Source of the DNA: Hyphomicrobiales bacterium
GTDB taxonomy: Bacteria > Pseudomonadota > Alphaproteobacteria > Rhizobiales > Beijerinckiaceae
Direction: 5' to 3'
DNA: 59,489 nucleotides
NCBI GenBank assembly: GCA_003963405.1
Contig: RXIY01000012.1
Location: 1 to 59,489 of the forward strand
This document shows, piece after piece, positions 36,014 to 45,600 of the stretch; position 1 is the first letter of the stretch; each line of letters starts with the position of its first letter. The notes beneath the pieces were generated by a model. That model did no database searches. It was not told the DNA's origin and saw nothing but the letters and a program-made list of their open reading frames with translations. Made by a program: the position numbers and the translations under genes.

Positions 36014-36178
36014 GTGCCGGGCCGCCTCGACAACGCCTTGCTTTTGGCCCTCTATCTGGCCGCCGCCGCGATTCTCGCGGTGCTGATCGCCAAGGAGTTC
36101 AGCCGCGACCGTTTCGGCGATTGCATGAGTGTCGGGGCCTTCTCGCGGGAGCAATGCGAGGAGTACGCGCGCGAGTAG
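36014..36178 (+). CDS. Small single-span membrane protein
   Basis: 54 residues from GTG 36014: one hydrophobic helix (ALLLALYLAAAAILAVLIA) and a tail with two Cys (FGDCMSVGAFSREQCEEYARE). No strong ribosome binding site; it begins 7 bases after the lipoprotein stop, so reinitiation is possible. The Cys spacing of the tail resembles that of the lipoprotein upstream. Confidence 0.5.
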   Translation: MPGRLDNALLLALYLAAAAILAVLIAKEFSRDRFGDCMSVGAFSREQCEEYARE

Positions 36179-36278
36179 GCGCCCGGAGCGGGGTCGCGCA
36201 AAGCGACGCCCGAGGCTAGACTGGCTGAAAAGCAGCCATTCAGGCTCGGCGCGTTGATGACGGCAGGAGAGTCCCTTT

Positions 36279-37685
36279 TTGCAGACGAAACTCGATTGCC
36301 CTGCCAAAGAGGCTCCATCCAGTCTCTCGGAGCAGGAACGGCTCCTGGAGCATCAGCTCCGGTATCTTTACGCCGAGGTGCTGCAACTCAAGAAAGAGCG
36401 ATACGAGATCATCTATACGGCAAGCTGGCTCATCGTGCGGCCGCTGCTGCGCCTAGAGGAGGCGCTGGCGAGATTCGCGCGGCGCCCTTTCTCCTTGGTC
36501 GCGGAGGCGGAGACGGGCCTTTCCCCGGCGCCCTCGACCGCAAAGACCCAGGCGGTCGAGCCCGGCCGCATCCTCATCGACGTGACCGGAACGGTCGAGC
36601 GCGACATGGGGACGGGGATCGAGCGGGTCGCCAAGGATCTCTCCGATGCGTTGCGCGCCGCCGATCCCGCGCAGTGCCGGCTCGTCAGATGCGACAAGGG
36701 CCGTCTTCTCGAATGCAAGGCCCCGATCGGGGCAAAGGACAGGGCAAGCGACACGCCGCTCGCCATCGAGCCCGGCGACCAATTTCTGATTCTCGCCGAC
36801 GCCTGGAATTACCCGCAAGCCTATGCCGGCGTCTTCGACTCGATTCACGCCGGCGGCGGCCGGGTGATCGTCTGCGTGCACGACGTCATTCCCGAGTTGT
36901 TCCCCGCGGCCTGCCACGAAAGAACCGTCGCCCTCTTCGGCCCCTGGCTGCGCGATATTCTTCTGAACGCCGATGGCATTCTCACCGTTTCGCGCGCTTC
37001 GGGCGCCGATCTCGCCGCGCTTGTGGAGGAGAGAAGCATCCCCCACCGCCCGGGTCTCTCGATCGGCTGGTTTCACAACGCCTCCCGCTTCGAGCTGCGT
37101 CCGGACCACCAGCCGCGCGGAAAGATCGCGGAAGTCGCGCGGGCCGACGCGCCGCTCTTTCTCTGCGTCGGCACGCTGGAGCCCAGAAAGGGCCATCTCG
37201 TGGCGCTCGACGCCTTCGAGCGGCTCTGGGCCGAAGGCCATCCGGCGCGGCTCCTGTTCGTGGGGCGGCGCGGATGGTTCGATTACGGGCTTGTCGCGCG
37301 CATCACGGCGCATCCCGAACTTGGCCGCCGCCTGTTCTGGTTCGATGACGTGGACGACGCCGAGCTCGCCTTTCTCTATGCGCAAATGTCCGCGCTGGTC
37401 TGTCCCTCCTTCGCCGAAGGCTTCGGCCTGCCGGTGATCGAGGCGTCCCGCTGCGGCAAGCCGGTCTTTTGCAGTGACATTCCGGTTTTCCGGGAAGTCG
37501 GCCGGGAGGGCGCCCTCTACTTCGCGCTGAATGACGCGGCCGCTTTGGCCGACGCCATCCGGGGCTGGGAGGATGGCCGCCTGCAAGCGCATCCCGAGCG
37601 CGTCTCGGCCTCTTCCTGGGCGGACGCCGCGGAGCGCATCCGCGCCGCCATCAAAAATAACGAGTGGGACTTTCGCCTCTGCTGA
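36279..37685 (+). CDS. Glycosyltransferase, GT4 (GT-B) family
   Basis: 468 residues. The C-terminal half is a Glycos_transf_1 domain: FLCVGTLEPRKGHLVALDAF, LLFVGRRGW, then VCPSFAEGFGLPVIEASRCGKPVFCSD with the donor-binding E-x7-E. The N-terminal half has a receptor-side Rossmann-like part preceded by a coiled coil (EQERLLEHQLRYLYAEVLQLKKER). TTG 36279 is taken as start because AGGAG sits 9 bases upstream and no early ATG exists. It probably acts in surface polysaccharide synthesis together with the acyltransferase that follows. Confidence 0.87.
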   Translation: MQTKLDCPAKEAPSSLSEQERLLEHQLRYLYAEVLQLKKERYEIIYTASWLIVRPLLRLEEALARFARRPFSLVAEAETGLSPAPSTAKTQAVEPGRILIDVTGTVERDMGTGIERVAKDLSDALRAADPAQCRLVRCDKGRLLECKAPIGAKDRASDTPLAIEPGDQFLILADAWNYPQAYAGVFDSIHAGGGRVIVCVHDVIPELFPAACHERTVALFGPWLRDILLNADGILTVSRASGADLAALVEERSIPHRPGLSIGWFHNASRFELRPDHQPRGKIAEVARADAPLFLCVGTLEPRKGHLVALDAFERLWAEGHPARLLFVGRRGWFDYGLVARITAHPELGRRLFWFDDVDDAELAFLYAQMSALVCPSFAEGFGLPVIEASRCGKPVFCSDIPVFREVGREGALYFALNDAAALADAIRGWEDGRLQAHPERVSASSWADAAERIRAAIKNNEWDFRLC

Positions 37686-37705
37686 AAGGGAAGCGGTTCA
37701 TCGCG

Positions 37706-38902
37706 ATGGCGCCGACGACAGAGACATTCGCCTCACGCAACATCAGTTTTTTTCGCTGGCTGAGCGCCGGCGCGGTGGTCGTGATGCACGCGACCGCGCT
37801 CCTGCTCGCCCAGTCCGATATTATGAGCGCGCCGCATAATTTCTTCGAATATTTCTGGTGGTTCGTCTCCAACAAGGAGGTCGGCCACAAAGCGGTCGTC
37901 GGCTTCTTCGTCATTTCCGGCTATCTGGTGGGCGGGGAAGTGATCAGGGGCGCAAGGAGCGGCGAAGCTTTCTACTACGGCTATTTTCTGAAGCGTTTCG
38001 CCCGCATCTATATCGTGCTTGCTCCGGCGCTCGCCTTCACCTTCCTGATCGACTCCGTCGGGGCCGGACTTTTCAGAAAGGGAGGATTTTACAACGACCC
38101 GATGTTCGCGGGCCATTTCAGCCTCGACGTTTTCGCGCTCAATCTCTTCAATCTTCAAGACATACTGACCGAGCCCTATGGCACGAACATTCCGCTCTGG
38201 TCGCTCGCGGTCGAGGTCTGGTACTACATTACATTCCCGCTGCTGCTGATGCCGATCATGACGCATCTCTCCACGCGCCTGCGGCTCTTCTGGTTCTGCC
38301 TCGCCGTCCTCGTCTGCGGCTATTTCTCGCTTGTTTCCTACCTCTTTTTCTGGGGCTATGTGATGTGGATCGCAGGGGCCCTCACGGCTGTGGCGCGTAA
38401 GCCCGTCATGCGCTCCTATTGGGCCGCGCTGGCCCTGTTCGTGATCATCATCATCCCGGTCCGCCTCCTGGTGCGTGGCCCGCTCGTGGAATCCTTTCCC
38501 TCGGCGCGCACCGCAAGCGATGTCGTCTGCGCGCTGGCCTTCACGAATGTGCTGCTCTCTGCGAGATTTTCCATCCCCCGCATCTTCGGGTCGCTGCCCT
38601 CCTTCCGGCTCGACATGCCGAATTTCACCTATTCGCTTTATCTCACGCATCTGCCCATCATCGTCTTCGTGCGCGCAGGGCTCGAAAGCGTCGCGCCGGG
38701 ATGGGCGCTTCAAAACGCAACGATTGGCAATTGGCTCGTGATGTTTTGCGTGATCGCGGGCGCGGGCGTTTTCGCCTATCTCTTCTCGAGCGCGACGGAA
38801 GCGAAGACAACGTCGTTCAGAGGCTTTCTCGACCGCAAGATCGAGGGGCTCGCGCGCGTCCTGGCCCTGTTCGATGTCGGCCGCACGAGAGCCGGACGAT
38901 GA
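37706..38902 (+). CDS. Membrane acyltransferase, family 3 (OafA-like)
   Basis: 398 residues with about ten membrane segments. Early landmarks NISFFRWLSAGAVVVMHATALL (the catalytic-type His) and FFVISGYLVGG, FLKRFARIYIVLAPAL are those of Acyl_transf_3, which acetylates or succinylates sugars of exported polysaccharides. ATG 37706 is chosen; GTG 37664 in frame would overlap the glycosyltransferase. The pair suggests an O-acylated surface glycan. Confidence 0.9.
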   Translation: MAPTTETFASRNISFFRWLSAGAVVVMHATALLLAQSDIMSAPHNFFEYFWWFVSNKEVGHKAVVGFFVISGYLVGGEVIRGARSGEAFYYGYFLKRFARIYIVLAPALAFTFLIDSVGAGLFRKGGFYNDPMFAGHFSLDVFALNLFNLQDILTEPYGTNIPLWSLAVEVWYYITFPLLLMPIMTHLSTRLRLFWFCLAVLVCGYFSLVSYLFFWGYVMWIAGALTAVARKPVMRSYWAALALFVIIIIPVRLLVRGPLVESFPSARTASDVVCALAFTNVLLSARFSIPRIFGSLPSFRLDMPNFTYSLYLTHLPIIVFVRAGLESVAPGWALQNATIGNWLVMFCVIAGAGVFAYLFSSATEAKTTSFRGFLDRKIEGLARVLALFDVGRTRAGR

Positions 38903-38932
38903 GCGCGGGCGGTGACGGCGCTGCCCCGTCTG

Positions 38933-40324
38933 TCACAGCGTCAGCAGATAAGCGAAGAGATTGTCTTTCTCGTCGCGCGTGAGCTGAAGGCCGAGCACGA
39001 GATTGAAATACTCCACCGTATCGGCGAGGGTCGGCAAGCGGCCGTCATGTAGATAGGGCGGCGAATCCTTGACGCCGCGTAGCGTGAAGGTCTTGATCGG
39101 TCCATCCGGAACGAGAATGAGCCCGTTGACGTTCTTGCCGATATCGTAGAACCGTTCAGCCTTGAGGTCGTGCATGTTGTTGTCGAGGAACGACAGGCTC
39201 GGGATGTGACACTCGGCGCAACGGCCTTTGCCGAGGAAGATTTTTTCGCCCGCCAGTTCCTGCTGCGTGGCGCGCGCGGGATCGAGGCGGCCCATGGGAT
39301 CGAGCTTGGGCGCCGGCGGAAAGTCGATGATATTCTGCATCTGCGCCATCATCGCCACTTGGTCATGCCGCTCTGGCAAATGAACGCCCTTGCGCTGCGC
39401 GCTGACCTGATCGCCATTGAAATAAGCGGTGCGCTGCTCGAATTCGCTGAAATCCTCGACCGAGCGCAAGGACCGCTTGGAGCCATGGATCTGCTGGTTG
39501 AAGAGGCCCCGCAGGCTGACAGTGTCCAGCCGGAATCGCACGGCCTGCGGCCTCAGGTCCGGCGTCTGATGGAAGGCGGCGTTGGTGTGGAAATTCGAGT
39601 GACAATCTAGGCAGGCGATGCCGAGCGACTGCTCGGCGACCTTTCGGTCTTCCGTCTGATTGAACTCCTCCTGGGGGAAGGGGGTCAGCAGCAGGCGAAG
39701 CCCTTCGATCTGCACGGGCGTCAGCAGGCCGACCATCATCTTGTAATAGTTCCTGATCGTCAGAAGCTGGCCGCGCGATACGTCGCCGAGCTCGGGACGC
39801 GTCGTGAGAAAGATTGGCGGCGGAAACTCCGGCGTCAGATGCGCGGGGAGGTCGAAATCGACATCGAAGCGTTTGAGATCGCGCCCCTCCTGACGGCTGA
39901 TCTCGTCGATCTGCTCCTTTGGAATCACCTGTCCGCCGGTTGACTGCTTGACGTGCGGGAGCGGAAGGAAGCCGGCGGGGAACAGGCCCTTCTGGCGGAT
40001 TTCCTCCGGCTTCATCGCAGCAAGCGCGTCCCATGTGGCGCCCTTTTGAAGCTTTACGCGAACGCCGCCCTGAACAGACTTGCGCCCGCCCGACATCATC
40101 ACGCCTGGGATGGGCCTCTCGGAGAGATCGTACCGCTCCTCCAAAAAGGATCGCTGCTGCTGCATGACGCTGGCTTTGCTGGCCTCATCGTCAGCCTTCA
40201 CGGCATCGAAAGGCCGCGTGGGCAGGGGCCGGTAGCTCGCATCCGGCATGGACTGCGCGAGCCCCGCCGAGGCGAAAAGAGCCACGAGGAGGGGGGAAAG
40301 CGACACGGGCAGCCGAACGAACAT
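38933..40324 (-). CDS. Di-haem cytochrome c peroxidase/MauG-like protein
   Basis: 463 residues with a signal peptide (MFVRLPVSLSPLLVALFASAGLAQ) and two c-type haem sites, CLDCHSNFH and CAECHIPSL. The ending FTLRGVKDSPPYLHDGRLPTLADTVEYF is characteristic of the CCP/MauG group, with the C-terminal haem domain. It should act in the periplasm as a peroxidase or an oxidase for protein maturation. The N-terminal 200 residues are longer than in CcpA. ATG 40324 follows GGGAGAG. No redox partner gene is adjacent. Confidence 0.88.
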   Translation of the reverse strand: MFVRLPVSLSPLLVALFASAGLAQSMPDASYRPLPTRPFDAVKADDEASKASVMQQQRSFLEERYDLSERPIPGVMMSGGRKSVQGGVRVKLQKGATWDALAAMKPEEIRQKGLFPAGFLPLPHVKQSTGGQVIPKEQIDEISRQEGRDLKRFDVDFDLPAHLTPEFPPPIFLTTRPELGDVSRGQLLTIRNYYKMMVGLLTPVQIEGLRLLLTPFPQEEFNQTEDRKVAEQSLGIACLDCHSNFHTNAAFHQTPDLRPQAVRFRLDTVSLRGLFNQQIHGSKRSLRSVEDFSEFEQRTAYFNGDQVSAQRKGVHLPERHDQVAMMAQMQNIIDFPPAPKLDPMGRLDPARATQQELAGEKIFLGKGRCAECHIPSLSFLDNNMHDLKAERFYDIGKNVNGLILVPDGPIKTFTLRGVKDSPPYLHDGRLPTLADTVEYFNLVLGLQLTRDEKDNLFAYLLTL

Positions 40325-40689
40325 GGTTCTCTCCCGGAGCAGCAAAGCCAAAACGCTTCAACCGCTCGGCAGGTTCAATGTTCCCCAGCCGGGGCGATGG
40401 CGATCGTGACAAAGGGTGACTTGCCAGATCTTCGAAAGGGCGTGCTTCTATCGCTCTCAAATTTCCTCTGAAAAAGCACCAATTTGCAGAATTGGGGTGG
40501 CGGCAGAGAGTAACTATTGGTAACGAAAGAATCGGGATTGCCCGTTCGAGTGGCAGGCCGGAACGGCCGTCCTTTGTTGCGTTCGCGTCGTGCGTAAGCT
40601 CTCCAAGGCCGGCTCGGGGCATCCTGCAGAGCCTGCCTCCAACCGCGGGGGATCCGGTTAACGTGACAAACCTTGATCAGCGCCATTCC
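40325..40689. other. Intergenic region
   Basis: About 365 bases between divergent genes. No gene or clear promoter motif was recognised; the frame open across it in the direction of the coiled-coil gene is not protein-like. Confidence 0.4.
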
Positions 40690-41211
40690 ATGCGTACCTC
40701 ATATTTCACAAGCGAGAGGTCTACGGAGGACGTCAGCCGTAGTCGCGCGCCGCAGCTCATCAAATTTGAGGCGCGCGGCCCTGGGGGAGGCGCCGGGCGC
40801 ATGCCTCCGGCAGAGCCTGATCTCAACGATATTCGAAAATCCATCAGCATGGGCGCTACCGTCCTCAAGGATCTGGCAAATCACAACCGGACGCAGGTGC
40901 AGGCCGCAGGGAAAGCCATCAAGACTCTCGAGGCTGAACTTGAAGAGGAAAGGGGCCGGTATAAGGCGCTCAAAAGCCGACTCGATGCTGCGGAAGAACA
41001 TCATCGACACATGCTGAGCGCCGCTGAGCAGAAAGTTTGCGAACTGCAGGCGACAAACAAGTTAATCACGGAAGAACTGCAAGCAAAGTCCAAGGAACTG
41101 GGGCAGCTCCGGTGGTTCCTGGAAGGGCTGGTCTCCGATGTCGAAGCGATCGAAGATGCGGTGCAGGAAGCCGGCGAAATTCTGGCGGGGCGTCGGGTTG
41201 CGGCGGAGTAA
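40690..41211 (+). CDS. Coiled-coil hypothetical protein
   Basis: 173 residues. A disordered N terminus precedes a long coiled coil from about residue 45 to 160 (AIKTLEAELEEERGRYKALKSRLDAAEEHHRHML, QATNKLITEELQAKSKELGQLRW). Probably structural or partner-binding. The start is not certain because ATG 40690 lacks a good site. The next gene, 217 bases on, encodes a winged-helix protein on the same strand. Confidence 0.6.
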   Translation: MRTSYFTSERSTEDVSRSRAPQLIKFEARGPGGGAGRMPPAEPDLNDIRKSISMGATVLKDLANHNRTQVQAAGKAIKTLEAELEEERGRYKALKSRLDAAEEHHRHMLSAAEQKVCELQATNKLITEELQAKSKELGQLRWFLEGLVSDVEAIEDAVQEAGEILAGRRVAAE

Positions 41212-41427
41212 AGTTGCTCCACACGGAGAGGCGAGCCAATGCGCGAGCATTGGCCTCTCCTTCCGTGCGCCGGCCCGAGCCTTCGGACGCCGGATGACGC
41301 CAGTTGAGAAAAAATCGGGATTCCGGCTATTTTAGCGGGATGTCGCCCGAAAGGCGCTCTAAGCAAGTCTCCGAAAGAACCCGCTTATCAGGCCCCTGTA
41401 GTTTTTCAGCAAGAAAAAGTTTATCAT

Positions 41428-41874
41428 ATGCAAGTAAAAGCTCTTGAAACTATCGTTTCAGACAAATATCCGAAGTTCAAACATGAGTTTCTGGAGCTTC
41501 TGTTTGCCGTCCTGGTGGACGAGCGACCCGTATTCGGGAATGATTTGGACTCCCTTTTAGTTTACACAGCTGTTTCCCGTCTTTATCTCCGGGATGAAAG
41601 GGCCGGATTGTCATCGGAAGATCAAGAGTCGGGGCGTCGTTATACGCTGACTGCAACGAGAATCGCCGAGTCCACGAGAATTCCCAGAGAAACGGTTCGC
41701 CGGAAGCTGCGGCAACTCGAGAGCCGCGGCTTTCTCGAAAAGGGCCCCCGCGATGATTGGCGGGTCGTGGTGAAAGATGGCCAGCCGGTTATCAGGAGCG
41801 AATATTCGCATGTCTGGCAGCAGGAAATGGCGCGAATCGTGAAGTTCGTGAGGGTGCTGAAGGATCACGTTTGA
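41428..41874 (+). CDS. Winged helix-turn-helix DNA-binding protein
   Basis: 148 residues. The C-terminal half is a winged helix: LTATRIAESTRIPRETVRRKLRQLESRGFLEKGP with the wing WRVVVKDGQPVI, like MarR/GntR-type readers. The N-terminal half (DKYPKFKHEFLELLFAVLVDERPVF) is helical and may dimerise. Targets unknown. Preceded by an AT-rich promoter-like stretch (41395-41427). Confidence 0.8.
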   Translation: MQVKALETIVSDKYPKFKHEFLELLFAVLVDERPVFGNDLDSLLVYTAVSRLYLRDERAGLSSEDQESGRRYTLTATRIAESTRIPRETVRRKLRQLESRGFLEKGPRDDWRVVVKDGQPVIRSEYSHVWQQEMARIVKFVRVLKDHV

Positions 41875-41901
41875 CGGCATCCACTGACGCCGCCACTCGC
41901 G

Positions 41902-42456
41902 TCATCTGCACGATTTCAATAATGCAGCGATTTCTTCGGCGGATAAGCACGCGTCCGGATGATCTCTCGCAATAGCGGTCTCGGGCATGGAAGGATTAAC
42001 AGCCTCTTTGGGCTCCTGAACGACTGCCTTCCCGCCGTGCTCTTTGATGGTTCTCAGCCCCTCCGCTCCATCCTTGTCGCCTCCGCTGAGAACGATGCCG
42101 ATAACGTCTTCTCCATAAACCTGGGCGGCCGAGATGAAGAGCGGATCTGCGGCAGGGCGCGTAAAGTGAATTTTTGGTCCCTGATTGAGACGAATGCGCC
42201 CCGCTTCCAGGATCATATGATGGTCCGGCGGGGCGACATAGATGTGGCCCGCTTGGATTGGTGTTCCGTCCTCGCCAAAGGATACGGTCAACCTGGAAGA
42301 CCAGGAGAGTATTGTCGGCAATTCGCTGGGATGCTTGCCAAAATGTATGACCACAAAAACAGACGCCGGGCATTCTGCGGGAATCGCCGCCACGATTTGG
42401 CGGAGTGGCTGGAGCCCGCCTGCTGAGGCTGCGATTACTATGATCATGGTCATCAT
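41902..42456 (-). CDS. CheB-type protein-glutamate methylesterase (catalytic domain only)
   Basis: 184 residues of CheB methylesterase without a receiver. The catalytic triad is visible: Ser in IAASAGGL, His in VVIHFGKHPSE, Asp in VLSGGDKDGAEGL. It would demethylate or deamidate receptor glutamates, or regulate another partner. The start lies at 42456, 42453 or 42447 (three ATG). It is divergent from a giant protein that itself begins with CheB, so the two are probably functionally linked. Confidence 0.9.
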   Translation of the reverse strand: MMTMIIVIAASAGGLQPLRQIVAAIPAECPASVFVVIHFGKHPSELPTILSWSSRLTVSFGEDGTPIQAGHIYVAPPDHHMILEAGRIRLNQGPKIHFTRPAADPLFISAAQVYGEDVIGIVLSGGDKDGAEGLRTIKEHGGKAVVQEPKEAVNPSMPETAIARDHPDACLSAEEIAALLKSCR

Positions 42457-42509
42457 GCGAAACTTGGCCCTCGATAGGAAGTTCCTCGCCCTGCGCTGTT
42501 CGCGAAGGC

Positions 42510-42529
42510 CCTCCTCCGTCCGGAGGAGG
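42510..42529. promoter_or_regulatory. Perfect 20-base palindrome between divergent CheB genes
   Basis: CCTCCTCCG (42510-42518) and CGGAGGAGG (42521-42529) flank only TC, making a near-perfect inverted repeat midway between the two divergent genes. It could be an operator shared by both, or a terminator-like hairpin. Confidence 0.4.
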
Positions 42530-42697
42530 CGAACCGAAACCGCATGATTTCGCCTCCACACGCTTGCGAGAAGAGCAGCCGCGACCGGCAGAAGCGGCCG
42601 GCTCTTTATTCACAGCACAGCAGTTGGTTCTCGACGCGTCGCTTATGTTGGAGAGTGCTCGGTGGTAAGACTATGTAAATGACGGCCCGGCAGTTCC

Positions 42698-45600
42698 ATG
42701 GAGGGGACTTTGAGTAACGCAGCCAACGGCTTCCATGGCCCTAATCACACGCCGGTTTGCGCGTTGGGCGCCTCCGCGGGCGGCGTTGCTGCGTTGAAAT
42801 CGTTTTTTACCCACGTCAAAAACGATTTGGGCTTGGCCTACGTTGTCGTCGTTCATCTCGCGCCAGATCATCCAAGCGCCCTGAGCGAGATCCTGACGAT
42901 TCAAACAAAGATGCCAGTCATTCAGGTTGATTCGACTGAAAAGCTGAAGCCAGACTGCATATATGTAATTCCGCCAGACAGGGAGCTCGTAGTTAACGGT
43001 GACGATGTGACGGCGCGCCCTTTCACAGCGTCGAGATACCGCCGCTCTCCCATCGACATGCTTCTCCACTCCGTCGCCTCCGGAAGAGGCGATGGGGTCG
43101 CGGTTTTGTTGAGCGGTTCCGGCTCGGACGGGACGCTCGGCGCCCGGGCTGTGAAGGAGGCCGGCGGCGTTATCTTTGCGCAGGAGCCTTCGGAGGCCGA
43201 ATATCCCCAGATGCCGGAGAGCGCCATCGCGACCGGAGTTGTCGACTTTGTCGCTCCTATCGAGCAACTCACGGAGCGGCTAGCGGAGGTGATGCAAAGC
43301 AAGGCGGCCCTTCACAGGGAAAGCAAGGAAGACGCAGAGCACCAAATTCGGCAGATTGTGGCGCTCCTGCGCCGGCGCATGGGACATGATTTCTCCAATT
43401 ACAAACGACCAACCATCATGCGCCGACTCGCAAGACGCATGCAGGTGGTGCGGCAGGAAAGTCTGGACAGTTATTATCGTTATCTCCAGAACAACAAGAA
43501 CGAGGTCCATGAGCTTTTCTCGGATCTTTTGATTTCAGTGACGTCCTTCTTCCGTGACCCGGCGGCATTCGCCGCGCTGGCCGACAAAGTCATCAAACCT
43601 CTATTCGACAAGCTCGATGGCGAGGCGTCGATTCGCATCTGGGTCATCGGTTGCGCGACCGGAGAAGAGGCCTATAGCCTGGGCATTCTCTTGTTGGAAG
43701 AAGCGGCGCGGCGTGGCGCGCATCCTGTCATGCAAATATTCGCCAGCGACATCGACGACGCCGCGCTCGCAGCAGCCCGCGAAGGCCGCTATCCGAAATC
43801 GATCGAGGCCGACGTCTCCCAGGAACGTCTCCGCCGTTTTTTCGTGCAAGAGGATTCGTTCTACCGCGTAAAAAAGGAGCTTCGCGATCTCATCCTGTTT
43901 GCCGCGCATAGCGCGCTCAAGGACCCACCTTTCATCAAGATCGACCTCATTTCCTGTCGCAATCTTCTCATTTATCTCCAGCGCGAACTTCAGCGTCAGC
44001 TGTACGGCCTTTTCCACTATGCGTTGAAGCCGAACGGTTATGTTTTCCTGGGTTCGGCCGAGACGATCGACGCCACGCACGAGCAGTTCAGGCCGGTGGA
44101 TCGTGACGCCCGGATATACCTCGCCGCCGGCGCGCCGGACAAAGTTGCTCCGATCCTGCCGCAGCTCACCTCGGATTTTCGCTCGACCGAGTATCGCCCG
44201 CTACAGACTGGCCATGTCGAGCAGGCGATCACTGTCGGGCATGCGCACGGCGCGGCGCTGGAGCGGAGCGCGCCGCCGAGCGTTCTAGTCGACGGCTCCT
44301 TCAAGATACTCCATATCTCCGCAAACGCCGGCCGTTTCTTCAGGCCTCTGGAGGGGCCATTCAGCGCGGAGTTGCCAGCTCAAGTGCGTCCGGAGCTTCG
44401 CGTCGACCTGAAACTTGCGCTACAGCGCGCGCTCGAAAAGGGCGAGGCCTCGCTGAGCGTGCCCATTTCTGTCGCTTTCAACGGCGACGCTCATCTTGTC
44501 GCGATCCATGTGGCGCCCTCGAGGGACGGCGATCAAACGCTGACGGGCCAAGCCCTGGTTTTTTTCATGGACCTCGGCAAGGCTTCGCCCATTGAAGATT
44601 TGCCCGAGGCGGAGAACGGTAACCGGGGTGAAATCAAGCGCCTTCGTCAGGAGCTTACTGCAGCGCAAGATCGGCTCAGCGCCGGCCGGAGAGAGTATGA
44701 GCAGGCGACCCAGGACTTGCGGGCCGCGAATGAGGAGCTGCAATCCATAAATGAAGAATATCGGTCCACGGCCGAGGAGCTGGAGACGAGCAAAGAGGAG
44801 CTGCAATCTATCAATGAAGAGCTGCAAACGGTCAACGGCGAGCTTAAAAGCAAGCTGGAGGCGATTTCGACGGCCCATAACGACCTAGAGAATCTCGTGG
44901 CCGCCACGGAGATTGGCACGCTGTTCCTCGACTCCGATTTGAAGATCAAATTTTTCACGCCGCGTGTGCACGCCTATTTCAACATCAGCCAATCTGATAT
45001 TGGTCGAATAATTTCCGACTTCAGCCACCGGCTCGTTTACGACGGCCTCGAGCAGGATGTCACCAGCGTCCTCGAGAGTCTGAAGCCGATAGACAGGGAC
45101 ATCAAGACATCCGACGGCCGTTGGGTGTCGATGCAGGTGCGGCTCTATCGGACGCTGGAAGAACAGATCGATGGCGTCGTCGTCACGTTTGCTGACATCA
45201 CCAAGCTCAAGCTCGCCGAAGAGCGACTGGCGGCTGAGTTGCGCGCAATGGCCCGGCTACAGGAGCTGAGCACAAAAGTCATGGTCGCTGACCAGCTCGA
45301 GGAACCGCTTGGGACCATCCTTGACGCGATCATCGAATTGATCGGCGCGAATTTTGGCTACATACAGCTTTACGACGGCGCCGCCAAAGTCTTGAGAATT
45401 GTTGCGCATCGCGGATTTCAAAAACGTTTTCTCGACAATTTCGCGAGCGTCGGCGCTTCCTCGGGCACGGCTTGCGGCATTGCTCTCGCCAAATGCGAGC
45501 GGGTCGTATTCGAAGACGTCGAGAAAGAGCCCCTCTTCGCGCCGAACCTCGATGAGGCCAGGGTGGCGGGTTATCGGGCGGTCATATCCGCGCCGCTGTG

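Noticed and set aside
42543-42677. 44-codon ORF after the palindrome between the CheB genes
   Set aside because: The translation is compositional with no domain, and the apparent ribosome site is part of the palindrome and too far from the ATG.
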